From IMG/VR virus record IMGVR_UViG_3300035034_000423, positions 1-58,630 of that record: a stretch of DNA of 58,630 nt, one strand, 5' to 3'. Within the stretch, counting starts at the first letter, position 1, and every line of letters starts with the position of its first letter. Under the pieces are notes generated by a model that saw nothing but the letters and a program-made list of their open reading frames with translations, was not told the DNA's origin and made no database searches. The DNA is from a virus. Both the position numbers and the translations under genes were made by a program. Below, piece by piece: positions 35,865-45,206 of the stretch.

Positions 35865-38519
35865 CTAATTTTTTCCCCTCTCTTTTTTAAAGGTACTTGT
35901 TATTCCTTTATTACTGTAGGTTCTAAGTAAAGACCTGTTCTTTTTAGGGTCATTACCCTTTGGTCTAGGTACGTATTTCTCTTTGTTGCATCCCATTATG
36001 GCCAACCCGCTAGATATTGTAGCATCGTGAGCAGTTCTGGCATTAGGGTTAAATTTCATCCAATCCATAATAGTGTCGTTGAATGGCATGGTTCCCATGG
36101 TTCCTTCTGGTCTATATTTTATACCGTCCGGCACTGTTGACTCTCCTAAGTGATGTTGTATATGGCTTCTGATACCGTTTTCGTGTGCATCAAGTATATC
36201 TTTACTCTGCATAGGTTGTCCTCCCAATACAAGGTCATCTCCGTCTAGTTTAGTTTTGTCGACCCTGTTCATAGAGAATGGTCTAGCCAAGTTGTTGAAT
36301 AGATATCTTACAAAATCTCTCCTGTTGTTCTCCGCTAGTATAGGTAGTCCGTAGAACCAAGCTGCCATAAAGATATCCTCGTTGAAAATATCTTGTGTTG
36401 CAGGTTTATCTATGTACTCGAATAGAAACTTTCTTGCAGGCACGCCATAGCTATTAGCCTTTGTGTAGGCGTGTGCTGCTCCTTTAGATGCTTTATTTTT
36501 TCCTTGTACGTACGAACCAAAACAATCCACTCCTATACAACCGTAGTCGTTCATAGGGGTATACAAGTTTCTTATCTTCTTTACATTGTTTCTTAGTTTT
36601 TGAGTATCGTCTACTTGACTAGGCATCCACCAAACTTTGAATCTACCGTATTTATCCGGTACAAATTCTACTTTAGAGAATCTTACGTCGCCTTCCCATT
36701 TAAAATTACCTTTTGTATATAATGGCTTATCGATGCTTAGCTCTTCGTTATGATCCCATTGGTCGGTTAACTTTGTTAAGTTGAATACACAGGCATCGGC
36801 CTCGTCTCTCATGGCGTGAGCCTCTGTCATAGGGAATGCACGGTAAGCGGCATTTAGGGCCACATCTCCCTGGTTCTTAGCATCTGCATAAAGCTCTTTA
36901 ATAGCTTGTATAGAACCTTTTCTTATTGGGTCTCCAAAAGTATTAAGAGTACCTTTTGGTGGGTTTTCTGTCCAACATTTACCATAGATATCAATACAAT
37001 CTTCGTAGTTGGTATATGCCGGCATAAAGTAGGAATACAGTTTAGTTGAGGTATACCCAGATGGTTGTCTATCGGCTACCTTAGAGTTTTTGTATAACAC
37101 TTTAAAATCTTCTCCACCTTTGTCAAGTTTACCCATGGTAGAACCTAAGAACACTTTACCCACAACACGTCCACCACGGAAAGTAGTAGGCAATAGTGTG
37201 TTAAGGTGTTCGATATAAGACGCTCTATCCCACTTGGCAGACTCGTCCCCAATGTATAATTTCATGTGCTGACCATCATAAGCCTTAATTTTAGTAGCCT
37301 CAAAATCAGTTTCACTATTTATATAGCCATCCGTAGATGTGTTTTTTTTCTTTTTCTCCTCTTTAGTGGAGTTGGATGGCTTACCGAAGTTTAGTCCAGT
37401 AGGGGAATCCGCTTTACCTTTAGTGATAGGTTGAAAGAAGAAAGGCCACTCTTGGAATGTATATGATAATTTGTTGAACGCTTTTCTGGCGTCGTCGTCC
37501 GTCATAGATGTTAGCCCCGTTCTGGCACCTTTAACTCTTGTTATAAGTTCTAAAGAGTCTGACATCATTCCATAGGTATATCCAGTCTGACGGGACTTTA
37601 AAAATATTTGTCCCATAGACCTTTTATCTATGTAGCAGGCTTCCTTGTGGTAGTATAGTAATAATTGTGCTTGCCTGTAGCTTGGGTATATCCCGTCATC
37701 GAACATACGGCCCCATTGTAGCTGCATATAGTGTCTAGGAGATAGCCAAGTGGGTGTACCATTGTTGTAAAACCATACTCCCTCTCGTCTACGTCTGAAC
37801 TCTTCCATTATATAGTCCATATAAGGGTCGGTATTGTCCGGGGTAAGGCCTTTAGGCATTTTCTCTCTTATCCAATACTGGTCTCTTTTAGGCTTATCGT
37901 GAAATAGTATATCCTTTCTGTCCCTTGGTGGGTGAGGTAGTTGTATTTTTAGTCCGTCTAATTCAATTATTTCACCTCTTGAACCCTTTGGGTCTATTAC
38001 TATGGCATCCTCTTCTTCGTTGTACCATTTTTTATAGTAGTTCTTTATAGGAAAAAACTCTCCGTATGCGAACTTCTCCGCAAAACCCCTCTTAAATTCG
38101 GATTCTTGGAGTGTAACTGTACCTGTTTCGTACTGATGTTCAAGTTCTATTAACGAAGACTCTAACTCTGTTATAGAGTTAAGAACCAATAATTTTGTCT
38201 GCGCTGCTAGTTTGTGTTTGTGTGACTCTAGTGTAGAATAATCTATAGGCGCTCTAAGGGCCTTTCTAAGTATTTTGATGGAGTCGTTCCCCGAACCTAT
38301 CAAACGTTCAACATAGAAGCTGAATTTATGGTCTGACGGTGCGTTAGGGCTATTTACCCACTTAGATAATAGCTCTTTTGCAGTTCTGAACGATACTAGC
38401 TTAGAGTCCATAGAAGCTTTGACCTTATCTGGCTCGATAAAGTCTACCTCCATTTTGTAATCAAGTCCGTCAATTACAATTTCTAATGCTTCTTGAATAT
38501 CGGCAGAGAGTCCTCTCAT
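35865..38519 (-). CDS. terL: terminase large subunit
   Basis: An 884-aa packaging motor. The ATPase has a degenerate Walker A IFLKSRQTGYT (~305-315) and Walker B LYIGDESAKW (~418-427) with the catalytic Glu after Asp. The RNase H-like nuclease has IGVDCFGSY (~657). It cuts concatemers and pumps DNA through the portal encoded next. No small terminase was identified. The start ATGA overlaps the stop of the upstream GroES-like gene. Confidence 0.88.
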   Translation of the reverse strand: MRGLSADIQEALEIVIDGLDYKMEVDFIEPDKVKASMDSKLVSFRTAKELLSKWVNSPNAPSDHKFSFYVERLIGSGNDSIKILRKALRAPIDYSTLESHKHKLAAQTKLLVLNSITELESSLIELEHQYETGTVTLQESEFKRGFAEKFAYGEFFPIKNYYKKWYNEEEDAIVIDPKGSRGEIIELDGLKIQLPHPPRDRKDILFHDKPKRDQYWIREKMPKGLTPDNTDPYMDYIMEEFRRRREGVWFYNNGTPTWLSPRHYMQLQWGRMFDDGIYPSYRQAQLLLYYHKEACYIDKRSMGQIFLKSRQTGYTYGMMSDSLELITRVKGARTGLTSMTDDDARKAFNKLSYTFQEWPFFFQPITKGKADSPTGLNFGKPSNSTKEEKKKKNTSTDGYINSETDFEATKIKAYDGQHMKLYIGDESAKWDRASYIEHLNTLLPTTFRGGRVVGKVFLGSTMGKLDKGGEDFKVLYKNSKVADRQPSGYTSTKLYSYFMPAYTNYEDCIDIYGKCWTENPPKGTLNTFGDPIRKGSIQAIKELYADAKNQGDVALNAAYRAFPMTEAHAMRDEADACVFNLTKLTDQWDHNEELSIDKPLYTKGNFKWEGDVRFSKVEFVPDKYGRFKVWWMPSQVDDTQKLRNNVKKIRNLYTPMNDYGCIGVDCFGSYVQGKNKASKGAAHAYTKANSYGVPARKFLFEYIDKPATQDIFNEDIFMAAWFYGLPILAENNRRDFVRYLFNNLARPFSMNRVDKTKLDGDDLVLGGQPMQSKDILDAHENGIRSHIQHHLGESTVPDGIKYRPEGTMGTMPFNDTIMDWMKFNPNARTAHDATISSGLAIMGCNKEKYVPRPKGNDPKKNRSLLRTYSNKGITSTFKKERGKN

Positions 38520-39100
38520 AAAGTTGCTAAAATATCTTGGTTACGCATTTTGTAATACGTCTTTCCTTTAAGTTCGTACTCGTGTTCGCTGTTTTCTTGA
38601 AAAGCTATCGTGTCTCCCTCTTTTACCCCTTTATCTATAAGTTGTTGATTTGGGTAGGCTACTTTACCTATTAAGGGCTTCATTCCCCTGTAGCTATCTT
38701 CTTCGACCTCTAGGCCGTTGGATAGTTTTATTGTACCTGCCGGAATAGGTTCTATAAAGACAAATGGTGCTAATGCGTTCCATTTATCCTCCCCCTCTTT
38801 CATGTACATGAATATTTCTGTAACCGGTACAAAAAATACATTCTCGTCCATGGCGAATACACTAGGTCTTTTTTTACCTTTTGCTCCCCATGATTGACGA
38901 CAAATATTGTGATGGAATAATAGGAAATCTCCTTTGTCTACAATAACTCCTTTAGGGGCATCTATTACTTTGCCCACACGATTAACGTGTTCGACGCTAT
39001 CTATAGAATTGTTTGTTGAGAATTTTGTGCCATTATCTAGTTCTACGTAGTTGTTATAAGAATCTTCAACTCGTACTAAAAAATATATTGTGGATTTCAT
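38516..39100 (-). CDS. tandem GroES-fold protein (putative second co-chaperonin)
   Basis: A 194-aa protein. The C-terminal half (FVFIEPIPAGTIKL ... LIGKVAYPNQQLIDKGVKEGDTIAFQENSEHEYELKGKTYYKMRNQDILATL, cited as KEGDTIAF and KMRNQDILATL) follows GroES from core strands to the final ExDILAxI. The N-terminal half (YFLVRVEDSYNNYVEL ... VGKVIDAPKG ... DKGDFLLFHHN) repeats the pattern. It is therefore probably a two-domain Hsp10, distinct from the 91-aa GroES in the left arm. It sits beside terL, so a role in capsid-protein folding, as for T4 gp31, is plausible. Confidence 0.65.
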   Translation of the reverse strand: MKSTIYFLVRVEDSYNNYVELDNGTKFSTNNSIDSVEHVNRVGKVIDAPKGVIVDKGDFLLFHHNICRQSWGAKGKKRPSVFAMDENVFFVPVTEIFMYMKEGEDKWNALAPFVFIEPIPAGTIKLSNGLEVEEDSYRGMKPLIGKVAYPNQQLIDKGVKEGDTIAFQENSEHEYELKGKTYYKMRNQDILATL

Positions 39101-39346
39101 TTACTCGAAGTTTAAATCATACTCTGCTTCTAGTATGTGTTCTTCTGAAACGCTTTTCCATAATACCTTGGCTGCGTCTTTATCTGTAGCTGATTTGACG
39201 TAGATATCCAACATACCTTCCGAATCGCTAGGAACTATGTCCGTGATTTGGATAGTTTGTTTTAGGTATTTGTAAGTCTTTACATAAGCTATACAGTTCG
39301 AGAAACTGTCGCCTACCGTTATTTTTCTGTAGTTTTTTGTTGCCAT
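39101..39346 (-). CDS. small hypothetical protein
   Basis: An 81-aa protein opening the head operon, with promoter TATCTTTA at 39372-39379. The beta-rich start (NYRKITVGDSFSNCIAYV) and acidic end suggest a compact domain. It lies one base before the GroES-like gene. Function unknown. Confidence 0.6.
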   Translation of the reverse strand: MATKNYRKITVGDSFSNCIAYVKTYKYLKQTIQITDIVPSDSEGMLDIYVKSATDKDAAKVLWKSVSEEHILEAEYDLNFE

Positions 39347-39466
39347 TATAGTTTAATTTAAGTTAATTATGTAAAGATAAGCATAATACTCGTACTTCCA
39401 AACTACTATTAATCCGTAAAATAGACGCCGGAAACGTTTATATTTGTAGATGGTTCTAATCAAGGG
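39347..39466. other. intergenic spacer with leftward promoter
   Basis: 120 nt. It holds the TATCTTTA box of the head operon (39372-39379, minus strand). A plus-strand TATATTTG at 39439-39446 lacks a -33 partner and is not called. Confidence 0.5.
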
Positions 39467-41014
39467 TTAATATTGTTCTATTTTAATAGTTCCATTCAAC
39501 AACCCGTCCCCCATAGTAGTACCGTCAACACTTACTACCTGTATAAAAGTTGAGTCAAGTACTACTCTTGCACTCCGAGCTTGGGTCGAATTGTTCCATT
39601 GTGAAAAGACTACATGGCATCGAGCCGGGTTGTGGTTTGCACCTACGGTTGGTATTATCCTGTATACACCAACGCCATCCCTTCTCCAAGTATATCCACT
39701 TGAGTTATCATATAGTGCAGTCACTGATGGATTAGAAGTACCTGATTGCGTTATTCTTGCTACGTAGGTTGTATGATTGGGAGAAAGAGACTCTATTTTA
39801 TCTCGTATTGCGTTTTTTGACGGGACTTCTAAATTACCGTTCCAAGAACTTTCATCGTAAGCATCGTCTCCCGATAGGATAAAATCATTGGCAGTCGATG
39901 TTCCATTAATGGTGACACCTGCATTAGTAGTGGTGAGTCTTATATTATTGTTATGGAATATTTGCATCCCTCCGTTTTCACTATGTAGCCATACCCACTT
40001 GTTATTGGTATCATCAAAGACCCCACATTGTGTATCAGTACCTAAGAACGACCAGTACTGGTTGGAAGGGTTGTTCCTTATTTGGAAACCTGCCCAAGCC
40101 CCTACTGACAACGGCCATGATTGTAACAGACCGGGCCTGTCACCACTGTTCGATAATCTAATAGTATTATTAATCTCTAATTCTACAGCTTCCAATCTAC
40201 CGGCAGCATCCCTTCTGGCTAGTGTATTCGCTGTCGGTTGTACATCTACTGGTTGGTTGCCTGAATGCCATACAGTTCTACTAATTGTACCGTCGCCATA
40301 TTCCAGTCCGTTCAAATCCCCTCCCTCTTTTATTAATAATTGCGCCCCTCCGTCTTGGTTATTTATAGCTACATCGTTGTTGGCAGTCGATACCGTCCCT
40401 ATGTACCAAAGAGGTGTATTTGCACTATCTCTTGCAAGCATGTAATTCTGTGCCGTATTATCTGCCCTTAGACCCGTACCTAGCGAAATGAACGGTACTG
40501 TACCTTCCGCACTTATCCTACCTCCTGCGGTTATAGTACCAGTAACGGTAAGATTTCCCGTCATAGTATCGTTTTCATCACTACGTAGGAACTGTGTTGA
40601 ATTTAAACTATCCAATGTATCGGCATCAATGTTCAATGCATCGATTACCGACTTTCTAATACCTATTTCATCAATCGTCCAAGTAACATTGGCTGAACCG
40701 TTGACGGATTTAGATGTTACGCCTATAGAAATATCTCTCGAAGTACCCCATTCGTCGTTAGATGACTCCCCAAATATTAGTCCATCTTCCGTACCATTAA
40801 CCATAACAGTTTTACCTGCCTGACCTACATAGTCTACCGGAGTATCAAATAAAGTAGTGAAATTAGTTGCCGTACCATTAGCAAGTCCTATGATGTCGGC
40901 AATCCTAAAGTTTCTAGTTCTGTTAGAATCTTCTGGGTCTGTTCCTATAACATAGTCTTCAAATGTCGGTAATGTTTGGTAATCGTATATGTCTGTTCTA
41001 AATATTCTTGCCAT
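39467..41014 (-). CDS. tail fibre protein, paralogue of the 850-aa fibre
   Basis: A 515-aa protein. It starts MARIFRTDIYDYQTLP, the same attachment-type opening as the large fibre (MARIKNTNVYIFDTVP). Residues ~140-360 are closely related to the other fibre (TVTGTITAGGRI, SANTPLWYIGT, TVWHSGNQP). The C-terminal domain (~410-515) is different and has no S74 chaperone; it probably binds receptor. The pair suggests duplication with exchange of tips. Confidence 0.8.
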   Translation of the reverse strand: MARIFRTDIYDYQTLPTFEDYVIGTDPEDSNRTRNFRIADIIGLANGTATNFTTLFDTPVDYVGQAGKTVMVNGTEDGLIFGESSNDEWGTSRDISIGVTSKSVNGSANVTWTIDEIGIRKSVIDALNIDADTLDSLNSTQFLRSDENDTMTGNLTVTGTITAGGRISAEGTVPFISLGTGLRADNTAQNYMLARDSANTPLWYIGTVSTANNDVAINNQDGGAQLLIKEGGDLNGLEYGDGTISRTVWHSGNQPVDVQPTANTLARRDAAGRLEAVELEINNTIRLSNSGDRPGLLQSWPLSVGAWAGFQIRNNPSNQYWSFLGTDTQCGVFDDTNNKWVWLHSENGGMQIFHNNNIRLTTTNAGVTINGTSTANDFILSGDDAYDESSWNGNLEVPSKNAIRDKIESLSPNHTTYVARITQSGTSNPSVTALYDNSSGYTWRRDGVGVYRIIPTVGANHNPARCHVVFSQWNNSTQARSARVVLDSTFIQVVSVDGTTMGDGLLNGTIKIEQY

Positions 41015-41034
41015 TTTGTTTTTGTTTTATAACT

Positions 41035-41502
41035 TTATTCAAGCCATGGTGATTGAGTTACCCCTATTGTTAACGAGCGTGTAGGAGTTCCTGATGTCGT
41101 TGTTATTACTATTACACCAAGTCTAAAACCTCCCGTTCCGTTTGCACTTACTCTGCAAATAATATTAGCATCATTGTTAGAACCGCTTGCTCCGCTTATA
41201 GTTATCCAAGAAGCGTTATCTGAAATACTCCAAGTTGTGTTTGAACTTACAGAGAAAGATTGACTAGAAGCACCTGATCCGAAGGTAAGGGTACTAGGAC
41301 TCCTACTAAGGGTATTGGTACCTCCCCCCGAATTATCGTAATCCCTGAATTCCAACAGACTGGTAGCAGGTGCCGTAAAATATGTAGGATTATAAGAGGC
41401 TGTTACGGCATCCGAGATACAATCGACTAAATCGTTAGTTGTAGGATTTACCTCGTCCACTACATCTTGTAAACTAAAGGTTGTTGTATTTGGTACTGCC
41501 AT
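41035..41502 (-). CDS. BACON-like / Ig-like domain protein
   Basis: A 155-aa protein. Residues ~62-152 show the BACON-type pattern: PSTLTFGSGASSQSFSVSSN, TTWSISDNASWITIS, then ITTTSGTPTRSLTIGVTQ (W-x-(I/V)-x(n)-W(I/V)xhS and a closing V-x-Q strand). BACON domains occur in Bacteroidetes carbohydrate-active proteins and in crAss-like tail proteins, where they probably bind glycans. Located between two fibre genes; likely a fibre accessory. Confidence 0.78.
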   Translation of the reverse strand: MAVPNTTTFSLQDVVDEVNPTTNDLVDCISDAVTASYNPTYFTAPATSLLEFRDYDNSGGGTNTLSRSPSTLTFGSGASSQSFSVSSNTTWSISDNASWITISGASGSNNDANIICRVSANGTGGFRLGVIVITTTSGTPTRSLTIGVTQSPWLE

Positions 41503-44054
41503 TACATTAATTCTTTAATAATAAGTTCTAACTTGGATTCTAACATCTCAATCCTTTTATCCTGTTCTGCACATTTTGCTACCAGTAAATCTATATAGGC
41601 AACGGACTTCATCCCATCATCATCTGTCCTTACGAACTCTGGGTTAGTTTCTTCTAATTCCTGTGCTATTACACCATACCTAATCTGTTTATCCTCACCC
41701 ATGGTAAATGACTTCCATGCAGTAGGTATATGGGGTATATCCAAATCTTGAATATTCTCCTTTAACCTTTCATCGGATGATAGGATAAAGTTAGTGGCAG
41801 TAGCTGTTCCAGTAATGGTAATACCTGCATTAGTAGTGGTGAGTCTTACATTACCGTTATGATGAAATTCTGTGCCTCCGTTTTCATAATGTAGCCAGAC
41901 CCACTTGGTGTTGGTATCATCAAAGACCCCTACATTATTATCATCACCCATGAACGACCAGTACTGGTTGGAAGGATTGTCCCTTATCTGGAAACCTGCA
42001 TAAGGTTCTGCTGTCAACGGCCTTGTTTGTAACAGACCGGGCCTGTCACTACTGTCATATAACCTTAGAGTATTAATCTCTAATTCTACAGCTTTCAATC
42101 TACCGGCATAATCCCTTCTGGCTACGGTATTGGCAGTTGGTGTTGTTGTTATTGGTTGGTTACCGGAGTGCCATACAGTTCTGGTAGTACTTCCGTCGTA
42201 ATATTCCAGTCCATTTTCTTCCCCACCATCCTTTATTCTTAGGAAAGCATTTCCGTCATAGTTGAATATGACTACATCGTTGTTGCTAGTAGATGCCGTC
42301 CCTATGTACCAAAGAGGTGTATTTGCACTATCTCTAGCTACCCAGTAGTTTTGTGTCGTATTATTTGACATTAAACCTGTACCTATTGAATCGAAAGGAA
42401 TCGAACCTTCCCCTGTTATCCTACCTTCTGCGGTTATAGTACCAGTAACGGTAAGATTTCCCGTCATAGTATCACTTACATCTTTTCTTAAAAACTGACT
42501 TGCCTGTAAACCATCTACGGTATCTGCATCTAAACCACTACCTGCTCCATCGTTACCGTCTGTCCATATTTTTCTCCAATTCCAAGCCCCAGATTCTGAA
42601 TTTCCTAGAGAATAATCATTATTACCACCAAAATGTTTATAGATTGCCATATTACGACCATCACTACCACCGTTAATAAATAATGTTTGTCCAAAACCAG
42701 ACGCGTAGTTTGTTGATGAAGTTGAATTGGAGGTAACCAATAATCCTCTAGCAGGTACATTATAATCAGAAAATACTGTGTTTGCATTGCTTTGATTACC
42801 TCCCGTTTGTACCCAATCTGATTGAAGGGATTTTACCCCTAAGTTGCCTGTGATTGAACCACCAGATGTGGAAAGCTTACCATTAAGTGCGGATTGAAGC
42901 CCTGTGATATTAGCTATTACATGCGTATGTGAGGAATTAGCTTTCCCATCAAGTGCAGACTGTAAATCTGTTTGGTCAGCTAAAGTACCTCCTAAATCTC
43001 CCCAATCTGTACTGGTCGAAACAACTTGCCATGAGCCGTCACCTCTTAAAAATGTCGAAGAACTGGCAGTACCTGTTGTGTTTATATCCGCTATGTCAAC
43101 AGATAATAGGTATGCTTGTAAGTCCGTAATGTCTGCCTCTACATGAGTGTGTCCTAGCAATGAATAAAAATCATCGTAGTCCTCCTCTAAGGCAAGTATA
43201 GCTGCCGTTCTTCCGAACACAGATGACACCCCTCCTAATATCGTACCCCAAGTACCGTCACCACGCAACCAAGTGGATGCGCTAGCTGTACCGGTAGTAT
43301 TGATATCCGATATGTCGACAGACGTTAAGTATGTTTGTAAGTCCGTAATGTCTGCCTCTACGTGAGTGTGTGTCAAAGGCGTTCTGGCATCTGACAATCT
43401 TGCATCGTTTGTATCTATTAAAGTATTACCGGTAAGTATAGCGTTAAGTTTAGCTAACGTATCTATGTCCGCAGATAATAGATAATCTTGTAAGTCGGTA
43501 ATGTCTGCCTCTACGTGAGTGTGTGACGTAGGTGCATCTCCTACAAACATAAAGTTACCGCCTGTTAATGAGGTATTGAATTGTGCCTTTGTTCCGGTAA
43601 TACCCACAATAGACGATTGGTCTCCTGTGTTAGTACCTGAAACGTTATCTAAATCTATGTCGTATGCCTGTACTGTCGTACCTATGTCAGAAGGTAGTAA
43701 ATAAGCCTGTAGGTCGGTTATGTCCGCTTCTAAGTGTGTATGTCCCAATAATGAGTAGAAAGAGTCGTAGTCGGCCTCCTGTCCCGTTACAGCACCGGTT
43801 CTGCCAAATACAGAGAACACGCTACCTACGCCAGATGGAGGAACCGTTACCCAAGTATTATCTTGTCGTAAATATGGTTGTCCGTCTGACGGTGCATCTG
43901 TGAAATAGCCGTAGCTTGGCAATAAACCAAATACGGTATCTATTCTATACGACTTTGTAATTCTACCGTCTCCTTGGTCAGACCCTACTAAAAATGAAGA
44001 TGCTTCTGGTACGGTGTCAAATATATAGACATTTGTGTTCTTAATTCTTGCCAT
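41502..44054 (-). CDS. tail fibre with S74 intramolecular chaperone
   Basis: An 850-aa protein. The N-terminal part contains at least six copies of a repeat built on HTHVEADITDLQAYL separated by 45-75 residues. The middle is paralogous to the 515-aa fibre. The C-terminus is a peptidase S74 intramolecular chaperone (LSSDERLKENIQDL, GVIAQELEETNPEFV, then a trimerising coiled coil), which folds the trimer and cleaves itself near the SSDERLKEN serine. It likely determines host range. Confidence 0.85.
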   Translation of the reverse strand: MARIKNTNVYIFDTVPEASSFLVGSDQGDGRITKSYRIDTVFGLLPSYGYFTDAPSDGQPYLRQDNTWVTVPPSGVGSVFSVFGRTGAVTGQEADYDSFYSLLGHTHLEADITDLQAYLLPSDIGTTVQAYDIDLDNVSGTNTGDQSSIVGITGTKAQFNTSLTGGNFMFVGDAPTSHTHVEADITDLQDYLLSADIDTLAKLNAILTGNTLIDTNDARLSDARTPLTHTHVEADITDLQTYLTSVDISDINTTGTASASTWLRGDGTWGTILGGVSSVFGRTAAILALEEDYDDFYSLLGHTHVEADITDLQAYLLSVDIADINTTGTASSSTFLRGDGSWQVVSTSTDWGDLGGTLADQTDLQSALDGKANSSHTHVIANITGLQSALNGKLSTSGGSITGNLGVKSLQSDWVQTGGNQSNANTVFSDYNVPARGLLVTSNSTSSTNYASGFGQTLFINGGSDGRNMAIYKHFGGNNDYSLGNSESGAWNWRKIWTDGNDGAGSGLDADTVDGLQASQFLRKDVSDTMTGNLTVTGTITAEGRITGEGSIPFDSIGTGLMSNNTTQNYWVARDSANTPLWYIGTASTSNNDVVIFNYDGNAFLRIKDGGEENGLEYYDGSTTRTVWHSGNQPITTTPTANTVARRDYAGRLKAVELEINTLRLYDSSDRPGLLQTRPLTAEPYAGFQIRDNPSNQYWSFMGDDNNVGVFDDTNTKWVWLHYENGGTEFHHNGNVRLTTTNAGITITGTATATNFILSSDERLKENIQDLDIPHIPTAWKSFTMGEDKQIRYGVIAQELEETNPEFVRTDDDGMKSVAYIDLLVAKCAEQDKRIEMLESKLELIIKELM

Positions 44055-44677
44055 TATCTTCTAAGTCTTATTTTCCAAGATTTTCCAATCCACACTCTAC
44101 CCTCTGTGTCATAAGATGCCGAAAATGTGTTCCCTTTCTTGTTTGTGAAAATTAAATTTGCTTTTAATACGGGTGTTGCGTTTAACGATGGTACCGTCGG
44201 TACGCCTAGTTCGGAGCCTACGGATAGACTCGACTTTTTTTTTATTTCGATACTATCTCTTACTGTTATGTAGTAGGGATTAGTTGTATATTTTACATTT
44301 TGTTCTAACAGCTTTCCCCTAGTTTTACTGTATACGTTTATAGTTTGTAGGGTATCTACAAAAACTTGGTTGTATTCGTTTATAGTTATAGACTCTTTGA
44401 ACAGACTGTCCTTAGACATCTGGTCTTTTAAGCTGTTGTATTTTTCGTAGTAGGTAGAGTCTATCTCTTTGACCTTTATGTATACCGGCTTAGGCTCGTA
44501 AACGGTGTCGAATACCTTTTCCACGCTAGGTACAAGTATTTCTTTTTCTACAATAATATATTCTGACTCTAGTTGCTTGTCATTACATTGGTTAATGAAA
44601 AGAATTAGCCCTATAGCCAATATAACCCAAGGAAGGTATTTTAAGTATTTTTTCATATTGTCATTTTTAGAGTCCAC
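44054..44677 (-). CDS. membrane-anchored spanin-like protein
   Basis: A 207-aa protein. It has one transmembrane helix at ~15-30 (YLPWVILAIGLILFINQC) and a long helical and beta periplasmic part (~35-207) resembling the DUF6808-type proteins found in lysis cassettes of Bacteroidetes phages. An internal Met at residue 8 is an alternative start. It overlaps the endolysin gene by 25 nt. Probably spans or senses the periplasm during lysis. Confidence 0.6.
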   Translation of the reverse strand: MDSKNDNMKKYLKYLPWVILAIGLILFINQCNDKQLESEYIIVEKEILVPSVEKVFDTVYEPKPVYIKVKEIDSTYYEKYNSLKDQMSKDSLFKESITINEYNQVFVDTLQTINVYSKTRGKLLEQNVKYTTNPYYITVRDSIEIKKKSSLSVGSELGVPTVPSLNATPVLKANLIFTNKKGNTFSASYDTEGRVWIGKSWKIRLRR

Positions 44678-45081
44678 CTAGACGAAGGTGTAGAGGTATA
44701 GATCTCTCTTCTACCTCCCTTGGTTTTCTTATAGTCACAATGTATAAAAGTATTGTAAACTGCGAACCTTGTGTATTCTGTATGTTGTACCAAAAGCTCT
44801 AAAAGTTCTTTTTTATTGCCCCTGAAATTCTTACAAGTCCAATCTATAGCTCCTTTGCCTTCAAATACGTGTTGAGATTTACCGTTTCTGCCACGAGATA
44901 TTTCCCATTTGTATGGCCTGTATCCAGATTTATAGGATGCGGTCATAGGCACGCCTAGTTTCCCTCGTACGACGCTAACAGGTATTATGTGATAGGTCAA
45001 AAGTTTTTGTGCCACGTCTATGGGTATCGGGCCACCGTCTATAACTAACTCTTTAAACTTAAAATATAGATTCATAATCAT
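44653..45081 (-). CDS. M15-family peptidase endolysin
   Basis: A 142-aa peptidoglycan peptidase. SGYRP (~52-56), SQHVFEGKGAIDW (metal ligands H71 and D80) and FIHCDYK (H114, D116) give the zinc site and catalytic layout of peptidase M15. It cleaves peptide stems or cross-links in the cell wall. No signal peptide, so it needs the nearby holin. Promoter TATATTTG at 45096-45103 on the minus strand. Confidence 0.82.
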   Translation of the reverse strand: MIMNLYFKFKELVIDGGPIPIDVAQKLLTYHIIPVSVVRGKLGVPMTASYKSGYRPYKWEISRGRNGKSQHVFEGKGAIDWTCKNFRGNKKELLELLVQHTEYTRFAVYNTFIHCDYKKTKGGRREIYTSTPSSRWTLKMTI

Positions 45082-45095
45082 TCTTTTATTAATTA

Positions 45096-45103
45096 CAAAT
45101 ATA
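45096..45103 (-). promoter_or_regulatory. promoter of the endolysin operon
   Basis: TATATTTG read on the minus strand, 14 nt before the endolysin ATG. It lies just downstream of the holin-unit terminator. Confidence 0.6.
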
Positions 45104-45148
45104 CGAAAAAGTGTCGAGGTCTAATTACACCTATGGCCTTAAACAAAT

Positions 45149-45182
45149 AAACCCGACACTGCGGTTACAGTAACGGGTTTTT
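45149..45182 (-). terminator. intrinsic terminator after holin
   Basis: Read on the minus strand: AAACCCG-T-TACTG, loop TAACCG, CAGTG-T-CGGGTTT. The stem has one T-T mismatch and the U-tract is weak leftward (TTTATTTG) but strong rightward, so it may work in both directions. Confidence 0.6.
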
Positions 45183-45206
45183 AATTATAAATTTTAAATT
45201 TGTATA

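Noticed and set aside
39439-39446. plus-strand TATATTTG
   Set aside because: No -33 element and it would only give antisense RNA to head genes.
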